Assembly (NCBI GenBank): GCA_002155895.1
Contig: MUMD01000010.1
Location: 1-43,500 of the forward strand
Direction of reading: 5' to 3'
Length of the DNA stretch: 43,500 nt
From: Streptomyces rochei
GTDB lineage: Bacteria; Actinomycetota; Actinomycetes; Streptomycetales; Streptomycetaceae
Below, in pieces: positions 24,165 through 31,230 of this stretch. The position numbers and the translations under genes are program-made. The notes under the pieces were generated by a model. That model worked only from the letters and a program-made list of their open reading frames with translations, was not told where the DNA came from and searched no databases. Each line of letters starts with the position of its first letter. The stretch's first letter is position 1.

Positions 24165-25249
24165 GGAACGGGGACGGGCCGGTGCGGGACGACGAGCGCG
24201 GCACACGGGAGCGGCCGGCCGAGGGCACACGTGCCGACAACGAGGCCCGCCGCATGGCGGACGGCATCGACGGCATCCCCGAGCAGGCCCGGCCGCATCC
24301 GGAGGACGAGGCCCCGCCCGGGGCCGCCGTCCCGGGCGACGGGCAGCGGACCGGGGACGACACCCCCGTCCGGCCCGTCCGAGCGGAGGCGAAGGCTCGG
24401 GAAAGGGCAACGGGCGGGACGATGAGCGAGCACGAGCGACACTCCGAGGACGAGGTGCCGGGCGCGCGGGCCACGCAGAGCACGCGGCACGACCCGCAGG
24501 ACCGCAGCGGGGCACGCCTCCTCTTCGCCGAGCTGCGCACCCTGGAGAAGGACAGCCCGGAGTACGCGGAGCTGCGCAACCGGCTGGTCCGCATGCACCT
24601 CCCCCTCGTCGAGCACCTCGCGCGCCGCTTCCGCAACCGCGGCGAGCCCCTGGACGACCTCACGCAGGTCGCCACCATCGGGCTGATCAAGTCGGTCGAC
24701 CGCTTCGACCCGGACCGCGGGGTGGAGTTCTCCACGTACGCGACCCCGACGGTCGTCGGCGAGATCAAGCGGCACTTCCGGGACAAGGGCTGGGCGGTGC
24801 GCGTGCCGCGCCGGCTGCAGGAGCTGCGGCTGGCGCTGACGACGGCCACCGCGGAGCTGTCGCAGCTGCACGGCCGCTCCCCCACCGTCCACGAGCTCGC
24901 CGAGAAGCTGGCGATCTCGGAGGAGGAGGTCCTGGAGGGCCTGGAGTCGGCCAACGCCTACTCCACGCTGTCCCTGGACGTCCCGGACACCGACGACGAG
25001 TCCCCGGCGGTCGCGGACACCCTCGGGGCCGAGGACGAGGCACTGGAGGGCGTCGAGTACCGGGAGTCGCTCAAGCCGCTGCTGGAGGATCTGCCGCCGC
25101 GGGAGAAGCGGATCCTGCTGCTGCGCTTCTTCGGCAACATGACGCAGTCGCAGATCGCGCAGGAGGTCGGCATCTCGCAGATGCACGTCTCCCGGCTGCT
25201 GGCGCGCACCCTGGCGCAGCTGCGGGAGAAGCTGCTGGTCGAGGAGTAG
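24161..25249 (+). CDS. sigH: RNA polymerase sigma factor SigH (SigB/SigF group)
   Basis: A 362-residue alternative sigma factor. Residues 1-115 are a Pro/Glu/Arg-rich disordered extension; the conserved core begins near ARLLFAELRTLEKDSPEY. Region 2 (LVEHLARRFRNRGEPLDDL, FDPDRGVEFSTYATPTVVGE), region 3 (LHGRSPTVHELAEKLAI) and region 4 with its HTH (MTQSQIAQEVGISQMHVSRL) are intact. SigH of S. coelicolor answers osmotic stress and takes part in differentiation; several size forms are known there. Here GTG 24161 (coupled to ushX) and ATG 24422 (275 residues) are both usable starts, consistent with this. Confidence 0.94.
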   Translation: MRNGDGPVRDDERGTRERPAEGTRADNEARRMADGIDGIPEQARPHPEDEAPPGAAVPGDGQRTGDDTPVRPVRAEAKARERATGGTMSEHERHSEDEVPGARATQSTRHDPQDRSGARLLFAELRTLEKDSPEYAELRNRLVRMHLPLVEHLARRFRNRGEPLDDLTQVATIGLIKSVDRFDPDRGVEFSTYATPTVVGEIKRHFRDKGWAVRVPRRLQELRLALTTATAELSQLHGRSPTVHELAEKLAISEEEVLEGLESANAYSTLSLDVPDTDDESPAVADTLGAEDEALEGVEYRESLKPLLEDLPPREKRILLLRFFGNMTQSQIAQEVGISQMHVSRLLARTLAQLREKLLVEE

Positions 25250-25322
25250 CCGGCCCCGCGCGAGGCAGCGCGCAGAAGCGGTCGCCCCGCGATCGGGCCG
25301 CCGCACCTTCGTCCGGCGGCTG

Positions 25323-25769
25323 CTACTTCCGCGCGCCGCCCGGTCCCCGGATGCCGAGGGCCTGGGTGGTCTCGGGGTTGACCAGGAGCACCAGGGACGT
25401 GACGGCCACCACGGCCAGCGCGATGCCCATCGGGATGGCGACGCTGTCGGAGTGGAGCATGTTGTAGGCCACGGGCAGCGCCATCAGCTGGGTGATGACA
25501 GCGGGTCCCCGGCTCCAGCCCCGCCGCGCGAGCAGCCCGCGGGCGGCGAGCAGCGGCAGCAGGGCGAGGACGATCAGGGTGACGCCGCCGGTGAGGGCGG
25601 AGGTCCGGTCGTCGGGGTGGCCCGTGAGGCCGCCCACGAGCATCCAGGCGCCGCCCACGACGAGCGCCAGCCCCTCCAGTGCGGCCAGGGCGGCCGCGGC
25701 GGTCAGCCGCCCTGGGCGGGGGCCCGTCGCTTCGGCGGCTTCTGCGGTGGGGTTCTGCTCACTGCTCAC
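25323..25769 (-). CDS. Small integral membrane protein
   Basis: A 148-residue protein with a ~20-residue polar N-terminus and four hydrophobic segments (AALAALEGLALVVGGAWML, ALTGGVTLIVLALLPLLAA, AVITQLMALPVAYNML, IPMGIALAVVAVTSLVLLV), ending in a short Gly/Arg tail. No catalytic motif is visible and I assign no function. The start is GTG 25769. It is convergent with sigH and divergent (153 bp) from the lipid-kinase gene. The ORF is open far upstream but that part is the antisense of the next gene. Confidence 0.8.
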   Translation of the reverse strand: MSSEQNPTAEAAEATGPRPGRLTAAAALAALEGLALVVGGAWMLVGGLTGHPDDRTSALTGGVTLIVLALLPLLAARGLLARRGWSRGPAVITQLMALPVAYNMLHSDSVAIPMGIALAVVAVTSLVLLVNPETTQALGIRGPGGARK

Positions 25770-25922
25770 CCCTGCAGGGTAGCCCTCGCCGCACCGGTGC
25801 CCGCGGGCGCGTCCGCCGCGGCGCCGCCGACGGGGCGCGGCCCGCGCACCGCGCGCCCGGGGCCCGCACCGATCTCCCCCTCGGTCTGGGCCGGGTACCG
25901 CCCAGTAGGTACCCTGCACAGC

Positions 25923-26891
25923 ATGCGTGCACTTCTCGTGGTCAATCCGGCGGCAACCACCACGAGCGCGCGCACGCGCGACGTGCTGATCCACGCGCTC
26001 GCCAGCGAGATGAAGCTGGAGGCCGTCACCACCGAGTACCGCGGCCACGCGCGCGATCTCGGCCGGCAGGCGGCGCAGAGCGACGACATCGAGCTGGTAG
26101 TGGCCCTCGGCGGCGACGGCACGGTGAACGAGGTCGTCAACGGCCTGCTGCACGCCGGCCCCGACCCCGACCACCTGCCCGGCCTCGCCGTGGTCCCCGG
26201 CGGCTCCACCAACGTCTTCGCCCGCGCCCTCGGCCTGCCCAACCACGCGGTGGAGGCAACCGGCGCCCTGCTGGACGCGCTGCGCGACGGCAGCGAGCGC
26301 ACGGTCGGGCTGGGCCTGGCCTCCGGGACACCCGGCACGGAGGACGAGGCGGTGCCGTCCCGCTGGTTCACCTTCAACGCCGGGCTGGGCTTCGACGCCG
26401 GCGTCGTCGGCCGGGTCGAGCAGCATCGCGAGCGCGGCAAGAAGTCGACGCACGCGCTCTACGTCCGCCAGGTGATGCGCGCGCTCGTCGGCGAGCCGCA
26501 CCGCCGCAGCGGGACGATCACCCTGGAGCGAGCGGGCGAGGACCCGGTCACCGATCTGGTGCTCTCCATAGTCTCGAACACCTGCCCCTGGACGTTCCTC
26601 GGGAACCGGCCGATCTACGCGTCGCCCCGGGCCTCGTTCGACACCGCGCTCGACGTCTTCGGCCTCAGCCGGCTGTCGACGGCCGCGGTCGCCCGGTATG
26701 GCACCCAGTTGCTCACTTCGTCCCCCGAGCGCGGGCCCCGTGGCCGGCATGCCGTCTCCCTGCACGACCTGACCGACTTCACCTTGCATTCGAAGGTGCC
26801 GTTGCCCCTTCAGATGGACGGTGACCACCTGGGGCTGCGGACCAGCGTGACGTTCACAGGCGTACGCCGTGCACTGCGTGTGATTGTGTGA
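25923..26891 (+). CDS. Diacylglycerol/sphingosine kinase-like protein
   Basis: A 322-residue protein of the DAGK catalytic superfamily. It opens with MRALLVVNPAA (phosphate-loop Asn-Pro), and the signature nucleotide site VVALGGDGTVNEVVNGLL lies at ~residues 60-77, followed by VVPGGSTNVFARALG. The C-terminal beta domain contains FNAGLGFDAGVV and LPLQMDGDHLG. These enzymes transfer phosphate from ATP to a lipid hydroxyl; the lipid here is unknown. A TACCCT -10-like element (25910-25915) ends 7 nt before ATG 25923, so the mRNA may be leaderless or nearly so; no RBS is seen. Confidence 0.9.
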   Translation: MRALLVVNPAATTTSARTRDVLIHALASEMKLEAVTTEYRGHARDLGRQAAQSDDIELVVALGGDGTVNEVVNGLLHAGPDPDHLPGLAVVPGGSTNVFARALGLPNHAVEATGALLDALRDGSERTVGLGLASGTPGTEDEAVPSRWFTFNAGLGFDAGVVGRVEQHRERGKKSTHALYVRQVMRALVGEPHRRSGTITLERAGEDPVTDLVLSIVSNTCPWTFLGNRPIYASPRASFDTALDVFGLSRLSTAAVARYGTQLLTSSPERGPRGRHAVSLHDLTDFTLHSKVPLPLQMDGDHLGLRTSVTFTGVRRALRVIV

Positions 26892-27210
26892 GCAGAAGGG
26901 GCTAAAGTCCTTTCACTCGAACGTTTAGACCAGGATCCACCCCATGGAAGTACGGCTGTGACCTAGTCGACACCGACGAATCAAAAAAAACTTTCCGGAA
27001 GGGGTTGTATCCGCCGCCGAGGTTTGCGAGTCTCTTCTTGGCGATCGGGACGGCCCGCAAGACCGGCCTCCACAGATCACCGGAACCCCTCTTCAAATCA
27101 CAGGACCACGCCGGGCAACCTGGCGGTAGGCCCTTCCCTTGTTGAGGGATTCGTGAAAGCGTTCACATTCACAAGCACCCTGCATGTAATACCAAGGAGA
27201 GGTAGCAGCC
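26892..27210 (+). other. Long regulatory region upstream of wblE
   Basis: About 320 bp, markedly less G/C-rich than its surroundings, with an A8 tract at about 26983-26990. It contains a CRP-like site (27152-27167), a TTCACA-N17-TGTAAT promoter-like pair (27162-27190) and the RBS AAGGAGAGG. A 64-residue minus-strand frame here has no coding character. Confidence 0.6.
27152..27167. promoter_or_regulatory. CRP-like site upstream of wblE
   Basis: GTGA-AAGCGT-TCAC (27153-27166) fits the CRP core GTGA-N6-TCAC exactly and forms GTGAA-N4-TTCAC. The mycobacterial orthologue whiB1 is controlled by the CRP-family protein Rv3676. Confidence 0.5.
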
Positions 27211-27468
27211 ATGGACTGGCGTCACCGCGCCGTTTGCCGCGAGGAAGACCCCGAGCTCTTCTTCCCCATCGGCAACACCGGTCCCGCGCTGCTGCAGATC
27301 GAGGAAGCCAAGGCCGTCTGCCGTCGCTGCCCCGTCATGGAGCAGTGCCTGCAGTGGGCGCTCGAGTCCGGCCAGGACTCCGGCGTCTGGGGTGGTCTCA
27401 GCGAGGACGAGCGCCGCGCGATGAAGCGCCGCGCCGCCCGCAACCGGGCCCGTCAGGCCTCCGCCTGA
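27211..27468 (+). CDS. wblE: WhiB-like iron-sulfur regulator WblE (WhiB1 orthologue)
   Basis: An 85-residue WhiB-like protein with the four cluster cysteines Cys9, Cys37, Cys40 and Cys46 (spacing C-x27-C-x2-C-x5-C), the GVWGGLSEDERR turn and the basic C-terminal tail MKRRAARNRARQ. WhiB1-type proteins hold a [4Fe-4S] cluster that reacts with nitric oxide and bind region 4 of the principal sigma factor. The upstream region is long and contains a CRP-like site. It is convergent with the pdtaS-type kinase gene, as whiB1 and pdtaS are neighbours in Mycobacterium tuberculosis. ATG 27211 has AAGGAGAGG upstream. Confidence 0.96.
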   Translation: MDWRHRAVCREEDPELFFPIGNTGPALLQIEEAKAVCRRCPVMEQCLQWALESGQDSGVWGGLSEDERRAMKRRAARNRARQASA

Positions 27469-27502
27469 CCAGCCACCCCTGCTGACAGCCTGAGCTTGGC
27501 GG

Positions 27503-27568
27503 CGTGTACAGCGCGTACACAACTCCCGCTCCCGAGCCGCAGCGCGCAGTACCCCCGATGCGCATCGG
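27503..27568. other. Two palindromes in the wblE 3' region
   Basis: GTGTAC-agcgc-GTACAC lies at about 27503-27519, and the perfect 14-bp palindrome CCGATGCGCATCGG at 27555-27568. Both are between the wblE stop and its terminator, so they would be part of the wblE 3' UTR or a small RNA. Confidence 0.4.
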
Positions 27569-27590
27569 ACGATGAATCGCACGAGCACTG

Positions 27591-27621
27591 GCCTCGGACC
27601 TTCACAGGTCCGGGGCTTTTT
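27591..27621 (+). terminator. wblE terminator
   Basis: An 11-bp stem (27591-27601 with 27606-27616, one G-U pair) with loop TCAC, followed by five T residues. One of the clearest intrinsic terminators in the window. Confidence 0.9.
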
Positions 27622-27670
27622 GCTGTCCGGACGGCCGAGGGTCCGGTCCACCCGGTCCGCACCCCGCCGT

Positions 27671-27701
27671 GCGGGGAGGGCGGGCGGGGCCCCTCCCCCG
27701 C
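27671..27701 (-). terminator. Terminator of the pdtaS-type kinase gene
   Basis: GCGGGGAGGG (27671-27680) pairs with the C-rich stretch up to 27701 with one bulge, immediately after the kinase stop codon on the minus strand. Confidence 0.55.
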
Positions 27702-29176
27702 TACTTCTGCGTGGGCACCGGGATGTCCAGGATCACCCGGGTGCCGCGCTCGGGGGCGGGGACCATGTCGAAGCTGCCGCCCAGCTCACCCTCCACCAGC
27801 GTGCGCACAATCTGCAGACCGAGATTGCCCGAGCGGTGCGGGTCGAAGTCCGCCGGGAGGCCGACGCCGTCGTCCTGGACGGTGACCAGGAGCCGGGCCT
27901 CCTTCGTGGTGCCGCCGCGGACGGCGGAGACCTCGACCGTGCCGGTGTCGCTCTCCCGGAAGCCGTGCTCCAACGCGTTCTGCAGGACCTCGGTCAGGAC
28001 CATCGACAGGGGGGTCGCCACCTCGGCGTCGAGGATGCCGAAGCGCCCGGTGCGCCGGCCGGTGACGCGGCCCGGCGAGATCTCCGCCACCATCGCCAGC
28101 ACCCGGTCGGCGATCTCGTCGAACTCCACGCGCTCGTCCAGGTTCTGGGAGAGCGTCTCGTGCACGATCGCGATGGAGCCGACCCGGCGCACGGCCTCCT
28201 CCAGCGCCTCGCGGCCCCGGTCGGACTCGATGCGCCGCGCCTGGAGGCGCAGCAGGGCCGCCACCGTCTGGAGGTTGTTCTTCACCCGGTGGTGGATCTC
28301 CCGGATGGTGGCGTCCTTGGTGATCAACTCGCGCTCGCGGCGGCGCAGTTCCGTCACATCGCGCAGCAGGACCAGGGAACCGATGCGCGTGCCCTTGGGT
28401 TTGAGCGGAATGGCACGGAACTGGATGACCCCGTCATGGGCCTCGATCTCGAACTCCCGGGGGGCCCAGCCGCTGGCCACCTTGGCGAGCGCCTCGTCCA
28501 CCGGCCCGCGGGAGGGCGCCAGTTCCGCGGTGGTCCGGCCGAGGTGGTGGCCGACCAGGTCGGCGGCGAGGCCCATGCGGTGGTAGGCAGACAGCGCGTT
28601 CGGGGAGGCGTACTGGACGATGCCGTCCCCGTCGACCCGGATCAGGCCGTCACCGACCCGGGGTGAGGCGTCCATGTCGACCTGCTGGTTCTCGAACGGG
28701 AAGGCGCCGGCCGCGATCATCTGGGCGAGGTCCGAGGCGCTCTGCAGATAGGTGAGCTCCAGGCGGCTCGGCGTCCGCACGGTCAGCAGGTTGGTGTTGC
28801 GTGCGATGACACCGAGGACGCGGCCCTGGCGGCGCACCGGGATGGACTCGACGCGGACCGGGACCTCCTCGCGCCACTCCGGGTCGCCCTCGCGCACGAT
28901 GCGGCCCTCGTCCAGGGCGGCGTCCAGCATGGGGCGCCGGCCGCGCGGGACGAGGTGACCGACCATGTCGTCCTGGTACGAGGTCGGGCCGGTGTTGGGG
29001 CGCATCTGGGCCACGGAGACATAGCGCGTGCCGTCGCGGGTGGGGACCCAGAGGACCAGGTCGGCGAAGGAGAGGTCGGAGAGGAGCTGCCACTCCGAGA
29101 CCAGCAGGTGGAGCCACTCGAGGTCGGAGTCGTCGAGTGCGGTGTGCTGGCGTACGAGTTCGTTCATGGAGGGCAC
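27701..29176 (-). CDS. pdtaS: PdtaS-type sensor histidine kinase
   Basis: A 491-residue soluble histidine kinase. A GAF-like sensor spans ~1-155, a PAS domain ~165-280 (VGDGLIRVDGDGIVQYAS), and HisKA_2 follows with the phospho-acceptor motif IHHRVKNNLQTVAALL (His295/296). The HATPase domain has the N-box LTEVLQNALEHGF, G1 VQDDGVGLP and G2 SGNLGLQIV. In mycobacteria PdtaS phosphorylates PdtaR, an ANTAR RNA-binding antiterminator, and detects copper/NO or c-di-GMP; the regulator is not encoded here. No membrane segment is seen. GTG 29176 is used; ATG 29167 is equally possible since neither has a good RBS. The ~310-bp upstream region carries a predicted small RNA. Confidence 0.92.
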   Translation of the reverse strand: MPSMNELVRQHTALDDSDLEWLHLLVSEWQLLSDLSFADLVLWVPTRDGTRYVSVAQMRPNTGPTSYQDDMVGHLVPRGRRPMLDAALDEGRIVREGDPEWREEVPVRVESIPVRRQGRVLGVIARNTNLLTVRTPSRLELTYLQSASDLAQMIAAGAFPFENQQVDMDASPRVGDGLIRVDGDGIVQYASPNALSAYHRMGLAADLVGHHLGRTTAELAPSRGPVDEALAKVASGWAPREFEIEAHDGVIQFRAIPLKPKGTRIGSLVLLRDVTELRRRERELITKDATIREIHHRVKNNLQTVAALLRLQARRIESDRGREALEEAVRRVGSIAIVHETLSQNLDERVEFDEIADRVLAMVAEISPGRVTGRRTGRFGILDAEVATPLSMVLTEVLQNALEHGFRESDTGTVEVSAVRGGTTKEARLLVTVQDDGVGLPADFDPHRSGNLGLQIVRTLVEGELGGSFDMVPAPERGTRVILDIPVPTQK

Positions 29177-29326
29177 GTGGCTGAGCGTACCTGGCGCTTC
29201 GGACAGCGTTCGCGATCAGCCGGCCGCCGCCGGTCACGGTCCCTTCCCGCCGCGCTCCGGGCCCCGGAAACACCCGCGGGCCGCGGCGCCTGAGAGGGAC
29301 CCTCAACCCTCCCGGCACCGCAGCCC

Positions 29327-29485
29327 GGAGCAACAACGGCCGTGGGGTGTGCGGTCCCGGTCGGCCGAAGGGTGAGGAGCCGGAGCAGTCAGGGCAGAGA
29401 GCACCGGTTCCTCGGTCCGCCCTCCTGTGCGGGGAAGGCGGAAGCCTGACGATCACCTTGCGTGAGACTCGCGGCACGTGCCTCA
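29327..29485 (-). ncRNA. Predicted small RNA, scr5239-like
   Basis: In S. coelicolor a conserved 159-nt small RNA, scr5239, lies between the genes matching the TetR and pdtaS-type genes here; it represses dagA and metE, and I recall it as DasR-controlled. On the minus strand a promoter-like pair predicts a start at 29485. Downstream, a three-way fold is possible: outer stem GTCAGG/CCTGAC (29445-29450 with 29388-29393) enclosing a 10-bp hairpin (29433-29442 with 29416-29425, 7-nt loop). A CGGCCG stem (29362-29367 with 29337-29342) followed by TTGTTG could end the RNA near 29331-29327, giving about 159 nt. Strand and ends are my prediction. Confidence 0.5.
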
Positions 29486-29491
29486 CTCGCC

Positions 29492-29520
29492 ATTGTGGAC
29501 TAGACCACTCGTCGTGTCCA
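29492..29520 (-). promoter_or_regulatory. Promoter with embedded DasR (dre-like) site, driving the predicted sRNA
   Basis: Minus strand: TGGACA (29520 to 29515), 17-bp spacer, CACAAT (29497 to 29492). The spacer contains TGGTCTAGTCCA (29496-29507), one mismatch from the palindromic DasR core TGGTCTAGACCA. Bound DasR would block RNA polymerase. It could also contribute to pdtaS transcription. Confidence 0.5.
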
Positions 29521-29558
29521 TGCGGCGGACGACGCTTGTTCCCTCGCGCTCCACCGAC

Positions 29559-29576
29559 TGCTCGGACGTCCGAGCA
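29559..29576. promoter_or_regulatory. Perfect 18-bp palindrome behind tetR
   Basis: TGCTCGGACGTCCGAGCA reads the same on both strands. It lies 27 bp past the TetR stop and 39 bp before the sRNA promoter; as RNA it gives a 7-bp hairpin that could terminate tetR, as DNA it could be an operator. Confidence 0.45.
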
Positions 29577-29602
29577 TCCGGCAGAAGCCTAACCCCGTCG
29601 GC

Positions 29603-30241
29603 TCACGCGCGGGGCCAGACGGCCAGGGCTATTTCCGCGAGCGCCTCCAGCTCCGCCCGGCTCGCGCCGTCGCGCGCCTGCTGGGACATGCCCTGGATCA
29701 TGGCGCCCGTGTGCCGGGCGAGGGCGGTGGCGTCCGTGTCCGGCGGCAGCACGCCCGCGGCGACGTCGGCCTCGATCCGGGACTTGATCTCGGCGATGTT
29801 GGCGTTGCGCCGGCGACGCAGCGACTCCTCGACCTCGGGGGTCGAGCAGTTGGCGGCCGCGTGGACGACCAGGCAGCCATGCGGGCGTCCGGGGGCGGTG
29901 TACTCGGCCGCGGCCTCGCGCAGCATCCGGGCGGCGCCCGCCCGGGCGGTCGGCTCCTCGGCGAGGGCGCGGGCACCGAAGGAGCCGTAGCGCGCGCCGT
30001 ACTCCTGGACGACCTCCTCGAAGAGGGACCGCTTGTCGCCGAAGGCCGCGTAGAGACTCGGGGCGCCGATGTCCATGACCCGGGTGAGGTCGGAGACCGA
30101 CGTCGCCTCGTACCCGTGCTCCCAGAAGGCCATGAGCGCCTTCTCCAGAGCCGTCGCGCGGTCGAAGGAACGGGGGCGTCCACGCGTCCCGGCCCTTCGC
30201 CCCGGCGCTCCGGCCCGCGCGCTCTTCTCGCTGCTCACCAT
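29603..30241 (-). CDS. TetR-family transcriptional regulator
   Basis: A 212-residue TetR regulator. The N-terminal ~20 residues are Arg/Gly/Ala-rich; the DNA-binding domain (FDRATALEKALMAFWEHGYE, SVSDLTRVMDIGAPSLYAAF) covers ~22-70, and the ligand domain has a YcdC-like C-terminal half with HGCLVVHAAANCSTPEV. ATG 30241 is used: the -10 TAAAAT (30253 to 30248) and CTGACA -35 with an 18-bp spacer predict +1 on that A, so the mRNA appears leaderless. A GTG at 30247 is an alternative. It is divergent from an SDR gene, and two matching palindromes in the 95-bp gap suggest that it represses both genes. Confidence 0.92.
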   Translation of the reverse strand: MVSSEKSARAGAPGRRAGTRGRPRSFDRATALEKALMAFWEHGYEATSVSDLTRVMDIGAPSLYAAFGDKRSLFEEVVQEYGARYGSFGARALAEEPTARAGAARMLREAAAEYTAPGRPHGCLVVHAAANCSTPEVEESLRRRRNANIAEIKSRIEADVAAGVLPPDTDATALARHTGAMIQGMSQQARDGASRAELEALAEIALAVWPRA

Positions 30242-30253
30242 GAGCACATTTTA

Positions 30254-30265
30254 TAGCGAGCACTA
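30254..30265. promoter_or_regulatory. TetR operator A
   Basis: TAGCGAGCACTA, an imperfect palindrome directly upstream of the tetR -10. It shares the TAGCG/CTA frame with operator B. Confidence 0.5.
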
Positions 30266-30301
30266 GAGAAATGTCAGCGGGCTGCTGTACGGTCATTTCT
30301 G

Positions 30302-30313
30302 TAGCGACCGCTA
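30302..30313. promoter_or_regulatory. TetR operator B
   Basis: TAGCG-AC-CGCTA, a perfect inverted repeat, 24 bp before the SDR start codon and 48 bp from operator A. Confidence 0.55.
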
Positions 30314-30336
30314 GCAAATTCGAAGGGGGCGCCGGC

Positions 30337-31089
30337 ATGGGCGTGTTCACGGGCAGGACGGCTCTCGTCACGGGGGCGAGCAGGGGCATCGGGCGAGGGA
30401 TCGCGGAGCGGCTGGGACGCGACGGCGCGCGGGTCGCGGTGCACTACGGCAGCGACGGGGCGGCGGCGAGGGAGACGGTCGCCGCGATCGAGGCGGCGGG
30501 CGGCTCGGCGTTCGCGATCCGGGCGGATCTGCGCGCCCCCGGGGCGGCCCGGACGCTGTGGGAGGAGTTCGACCGGCACGCCGACGGGCTGGACGTCCTG
30601 GTGAACAACGCCGGGATCGGCAGCACGCGCCCCATCGAGGAGATAAGCGAGGAGGAGTACGACGCGGTCTTCGCGGTCAATGTGAGGGCGCCGTTCTTCA
30701 TCCTCAAGCACGGCATGCGGCGGCTGCGCGACGGCGGCCGGGTCGTCAACATCTCCTCGGGGCTGGCCCGCACCGCGGCGATGCCGGACAACATGGCGTA
30801 CGCGATGACCAAGGGCGCGCTGGACGTCTTCTCGCGTGATCTCTCCAAGATCCTCGGCGCCCGCTCCATCACGGTGAACTCGGTGGCGCCCGGGATCATC
30901 GACACGGACAACACGGCCGAGCTGCTGTACGGCAGCACGGACGGCTGGAAGCGGGCCGCGGCGTTCTCCGCCCTGGGCGGGGTGGGGGCACCGGCCGAGG
31001 TGGCCGACGTGGTCGCCTTCCTCGCCTCGCACGACGGCAGATGGGTTACGGGGAGCTGGGTGGACGTGACCGGGGGTTCGCTGACGTGA
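30337..31089 (+). CDS. Short-chain dehydrogenase/reductase (classical SDR)
   Basis: A 250-residue SDR of the FabG-like classical type. Cofactor loop TGASRGIGRG (~residue 13), structural motif NNAGIGS (~90), catalytic Ser in NISSGLA and the YAMTKG (Tyr-x3-Lys) pair are intact. The basic residue in HYGSDG after the second strand is compatible with NADP(H). It is probably regulated by the divergent TetR protein through the operators in the shared promoter. The substrate is unknown; linkage to a TetR repressor suggests an inducible reaction on a small molecule. ATG 30337; the RBS is a weak AAGGGGG. Confidence 0.93.
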   Translation: MGVFTGRTALVTGASRGIGRGIAERLGRDGARVAVHYGSDGAAARETVAAIEAAGGSAFAIRADLRAPGAARTLWEEFDRHADGLDVLVNNAGIGSTRPIEEISEEEYDAVFAVNVRAPFFILKHGMRRLRDGGRVVNISSGLARTAAMPDNMAYAMTKGALDVFSRDLSKILGARSITVNSVAPGIIDTDNTAELLYGSTDGWKRAAAFSALGGVGAPAEVADVVAFLASHDGRWVTGSWVDVTGGSLT

Positions 31090-31163
31090 CACCGGAGCGG
31101 GGCCGCTGCCGACGGGCCGCCGCCTGACCGTTTCGACGCGCCCGCGGGGTCCGGCTCTGTTAG

Positions 31164-31179
31164 ATTGGTCTAAACCACA
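31164..31179. promoter_or_regulatory. DasR responsive element (dre) of nagB
   Basis: ATTGGTCTAAACCACA carries the DasR core TGGTCTAAACCA with one mismatch from the palindromic consensus, 52 bp upstream of the nagB start. nagB is a known DasR target in S. coelicolor. Confidence 0.85.
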
Positions 31180-31230
31180 TAGCCAGTCCCGGACCCCGGG
31201 TGAGTCCTCTCTTCGAAACGGCAGGCCAGC

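Noticed and set aside
25300-25321. GCCGCCG/CGGCGGC stem as sigH terminator
   Set aside because: Only 7 bp without T-run and next to the convergent stop; possible but too weak to list.
26902-27096. 64-codon minus-strand frame upstream of wblE
   Set aside because: No RBS, no coding bias, and the region reads as a promoter and leader.
27503-27519. GTGTAC-N5-GTACAC as a regulator site for wblE
   Set aside because: It lies downstream of the gene and upstream of its terminator; kept only as a 3' UTR palindrome.
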